From CAZCFB01 sp964511535 (lineage in GTDB: Bacteria > Myxococcota_A > Polyangia > GCA-2747355 > CAZCFB01): 25,081 nucleotides of DNA. The stretch spans positions 1-25,081 of the forward strand of contig CAZEFW010000147.1 of NCBI GenBank assembly GCA_964511535.1, read 5' to 3'. This document shows, piece after piece, positions 23,087 through 25,081 of this stretch. The position numbers were made by a program, and so were the translations under genes. The notes under the pieces are model-generated. The model ran no database searches. It was not told where the DNA came from and saw only the letters and a list, made by a program, of their open reading frames with translations. Each line of letters starts with the position of its first letter. Position 1 is the first letter of the stretch.

Positions 23087-25081
23087 TCGACTGGATCATC
23101 GAGAAGTCGGTCCGGAACCGCTTCTTCATCATCGTGGTCACGGTGATGGTGGTGGCGGGCGGGGTCTGGTCCCTGCTCAACACCCCCATCGACGCCATCC
23201 CGGATCTGTCCGACGTGCAGGTCATCATCATGACCAAGTACCCGGGCCAGGCGCCCCAGGTGGTGGAGGACCAGGTCACCTACCCGCTGACCACGGCCAT
23301 GCTCTCGGTGCCCCACGCCAAGACCGTGCGCGGGTTCTCGTTCTTCAACATGTCCATGGTGTACGTCATCTTCGAGGACGGCACGGACATCTACTGGGCG
23401 CGATCCCGCGTGCTGGAGTACCTCAACGTGGTGCAGAGCCGCCTGCCCCGGGGTGTGACCCCCGAGCTCGGCCCCGACGCCACCGGCGTGGGGTGGGTCT
23501 ACATGTACACCCTCACCTCGGACCGCCATGACCTGAGCCAGCTTCGCTCCATGCAGGACTGGTACCTGCGCTACGAGCTGATGGCCCTCAAGGGGGTGGC
23601 GGAGGTGGCCAGCGTGGGCGGCTTCGTCAAGCAGTACCAGGTGGAGGTGGACCCGGAGAAGCTGCGCGCCTACGGGGTGCCCCTGTCGAAGATCAAGAAG
23701 GCCATCGCGCGCTCCAACACCGACGTGGGGGGCCGCCTGCTGGAGATGGGCGAGACCGAGTACATGGTGCGCGGCCTCGGCTACTTCAAGAGCGTGGAGG
23801 ACCTGCGCAGCGTGCCGATTGGGGTGGACATGAAGACCCACACGCCGATCCTGCTGGCCCAGGTGGCCGACGTGCACCTCGGCCCGGAGATCCGTCGCGG
23901 CATCGCCGAGATGGACGGCAAGGGCGAGGTGGTCAGCGGCATCGTGGTGGTGCGCTTCGGCGAGAACGCCCTGCAGGTCATCGACCGGGTGAAGCAGCGG
24001 CTCAAGGAGCTAAAGGCCGGGCTGCCCGCCGGCGTTGAGGTGATCACCTCCTACGACCGGTCCAACCTGATCATGCGGGCCATCAACACGCTGAAGGTCA
24101 AGCTGCTGGAGGAGATGGGGGTGGTGGCGCTGATCTGCGTGCTCTTCCTGCTCCACCTGCGCAGCGCCTTCGTGGCGATCTTCACCCTGCCGGTGGGCAT
24201 CCTCATCGCGTTCATCATCATGCGGGCCATGGGGGTGAGCGCCAACATCATGAGCCTGGGCGGCATCGCCATCGCCATCGGCGTCATGGTGGACGCGTCG
24301 GTGGTGATGGTGGAGAACCTGCACAAGCACAAGGAGCGGGACCACGGGCTGTCGCACATCGACCTGGTGATCAAGGCGTCCAAGGAGGTGGGCCCGGCGC
24401 TCTTCTTCTCCCTGGCCATCGTCACCGTCAGCTTCCTGCCGGTGTTCACCCTGCAGCAGCAGGAGGGGCGGCTGTTCACGCCGCTGGCCTACACCAAGAC
24501 CTTCGCCATGGGCGCGTCGGCCATCCTCGCCATCACCATCATCCCGGTGCTGATGGTCTACTTCGTGCGGGGCAAGATCCTGAGCGAGAAGAAGAACCCG
24601 CTGTCGCGCTTCTTCATCTGGATCTACCGGCCGTTCATCCGCGCCGTGCTGGCGTTCCCGCGCATCACCATCCTGCTGGCGATGGTGATCACCGGCGCCA
24701 CCTACATCCCGTACAGCAAGCTCGGATCGGAGTTCATGCCGCCGCTCAACGAGGGGGACCTGCTGTACATGCCCACCACGCCGCCCGGGCTGAGCATCAC
24801 CAAGGCGAAGGAGCTGCTGCAGCAGACCGACAAGATCATCGCGGCGCACCCCCAGGTTGAGCATGTGCTGGGCAAGATCGGCCGCGCCGAGACGGCCACC
24901 GATCCGGCGCCGCTGTCCATGATCGAGACCACCATCATCCTCAAGGACAGGAGCACCTGGCCCCCGGGCAAGACCATCGAGGACATCATCAAGGACCTGG
25001 ACAAGATGGTGCAGTTCCCCGGGCTGACCAACGCCTGGACCATGCCGATCAAGACCCGCATCGACATGCTGGCCACCGGCA
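23083..25081 (+). CDS. cusA: CusA-type HME-RND Cu(I)/Ag(I) efflux pump, 3' end outside window
   Basis: 666 residues are visible of an expected 1030-1050; the frame is open to the window end. The N-terminus MIDWIIEKSVRNRFF and the 'NTPIDAIPDLSDVQVI' and 'PGQAPQVVEDQVTYPLTT' segments follow E. coli CusA almost residue for residue. IAIGVMVDASVVMVEN carries the TM4 proton-relay Asp (D405 in E. coli). The copper relay Met equivalents of M573 and M623 are Met563 in LLYMPT and Met613 in PLSMIETT, 50 residues apart as in CusA; the third lies beyond the window. This fits Cu/Ag rather than Zn/Co/Cd export. The start overlaps the cusB stop in ATGA, with GGAGGA upstream, so the proteins are translationally coupled. 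It sits in the inner membrane and is driven by the proton gradient. Confidence 0.95.
   Translation, partial: MIDWIIEKSVRNRFFIIVVTVMVVAGGVWSLLNTPIDAIPDLSDVQVIIMTKYPGQAPQVVEDQVTYPLTTAMLSVPHAKTVRGFSFFNMSMVYVIFEDGTDIYWARSRVLEYLNVVQSRLPRGVTPELGPDATGVGWVYMYTLTSDRHDLSQLRSMQDWYLRYELMALKGVAEVASVGGFVKQYQVEVDPEKLRAYGVPLSKIKKAIARSNTDVGGRLLEMGETEYMVRGLGYFKSVEDLRSVPIGVDMKTHTPILLAQVADVHLGPEIRRGIAEMDGKGEVVSGIVVVRFGENALQVIDRVKQRLKELKAGLPAGVEVITSYDRSNLIMRAINTLKVKLLEEMGVVALICVLFLLHLRSAFVAIFTLPVGILIAFIIMRAMGVSANIMSLGGIAIAIGVMVDASVVMVENLHKHKERDHGLSHIDLVIKASKEVGPALFFSLAIVTVSFLPVFTLQQQEGRLFTPLAYTKTFAMGASAILAITIIPVLMVYFVRGKILSEKKNPLSRFFIWIYRPFIRAVLAFPRITILLAMVITGATYIPYSKLGSEFMPPLNEGDLLYMPTTPPGLSITKAKELLQQTDKIIAAHPQVEHVLGKIGRAETATDPAPLSMIETTIILKDRSTWPPGKTIEDIIKDLDKMVQFPGLTNAWTMPIKTRIDMLATG

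Noticed and set aside
23083..25081. CzcA (Co/Zn/Cd) rather than CusA
   Set aside because: Met563 and Met613 match the copper relay Met of CusA, and the adaptor carries CxMHP-type copper motifs.

Overview
This is a very GC-rich window with strongly GC3-biased codons, divergent gene pairs, few clear Shine-Dalgarno sites at operon starts, and an RND-type efflux operon. That points to a Gram-negative bacterium, most likely a Myxococcota / former Deltaproteobacteria lineage. The taxonomy is inferred from style and repeats; there is no rRNA or marker gene. The window opens with 51 consecutive C, which looks like a contig end and sequencing artefact.

Bases 70-18783 form one unusual accessory locus. 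Its core is a minus-strand operon (8050 down to 2910) coding a NifH-like ATPase with an intact P-loop and both [4Fe-4S] cysteines, two nitrogenase-component-1-like subunits (625 and 453 aa) that keep only part of the usual cluster-ligating cysteines, and a radical SAM enzyme. Around it lie six more radical SAM proteins: a two-module enzyme at 70-2874, a tandem enzyme with two complete CxxxCxxC sites at 8142-10406, single-core enzymes at 10399-11316, 16587-17474 and 17440-18783, and a four-module 1177-aa fusion at 13061-16594 ending in a DUF483-like domain. All seven share a C-terminal PxC ... CxxCx5C signature, so they look like one expanded family with one kind of auxiliary iron-sulfur cluster. 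A membrane-anchored SGNH hydrolase (11358-12998) sits at the head of the operon that holds the big fusion.

The locus therefore combines a two-component, ATP-driven, nitrogenase-type reductase with a battery of radical SAM and cobalamin-type radical SAM enzymes. It is not a nitrogen fixation, bacteriochlorophyll (BchLNB/XYZ) or F430 (CfbCD) locus: no partner genes of those pathways are visible and the cofactor ligands differ. The best reading is an uncharacterised nitrogenase-like pathway, perhaps for a metallocofactor, a modified tetrapyrrole or another specialised metabolite, or for reduction of a small unsaturated or sulfur-containing substrate. The substrate cannot be read from sequence.

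From 18784 on the content is more ordinary. There is a short-tandem-repeat spacer, an alpha/beta-hydrolase lipase (18941-20089), and a copper/silver efflux operon of TolC/CusC-like, CusB and CusA proteins (20242 to the window end). CusA is cut off by the window edge but keeps the recognisable Met relay positions. No rRNA, tRNA, CRISPR array, IS element or phage gene was seen.
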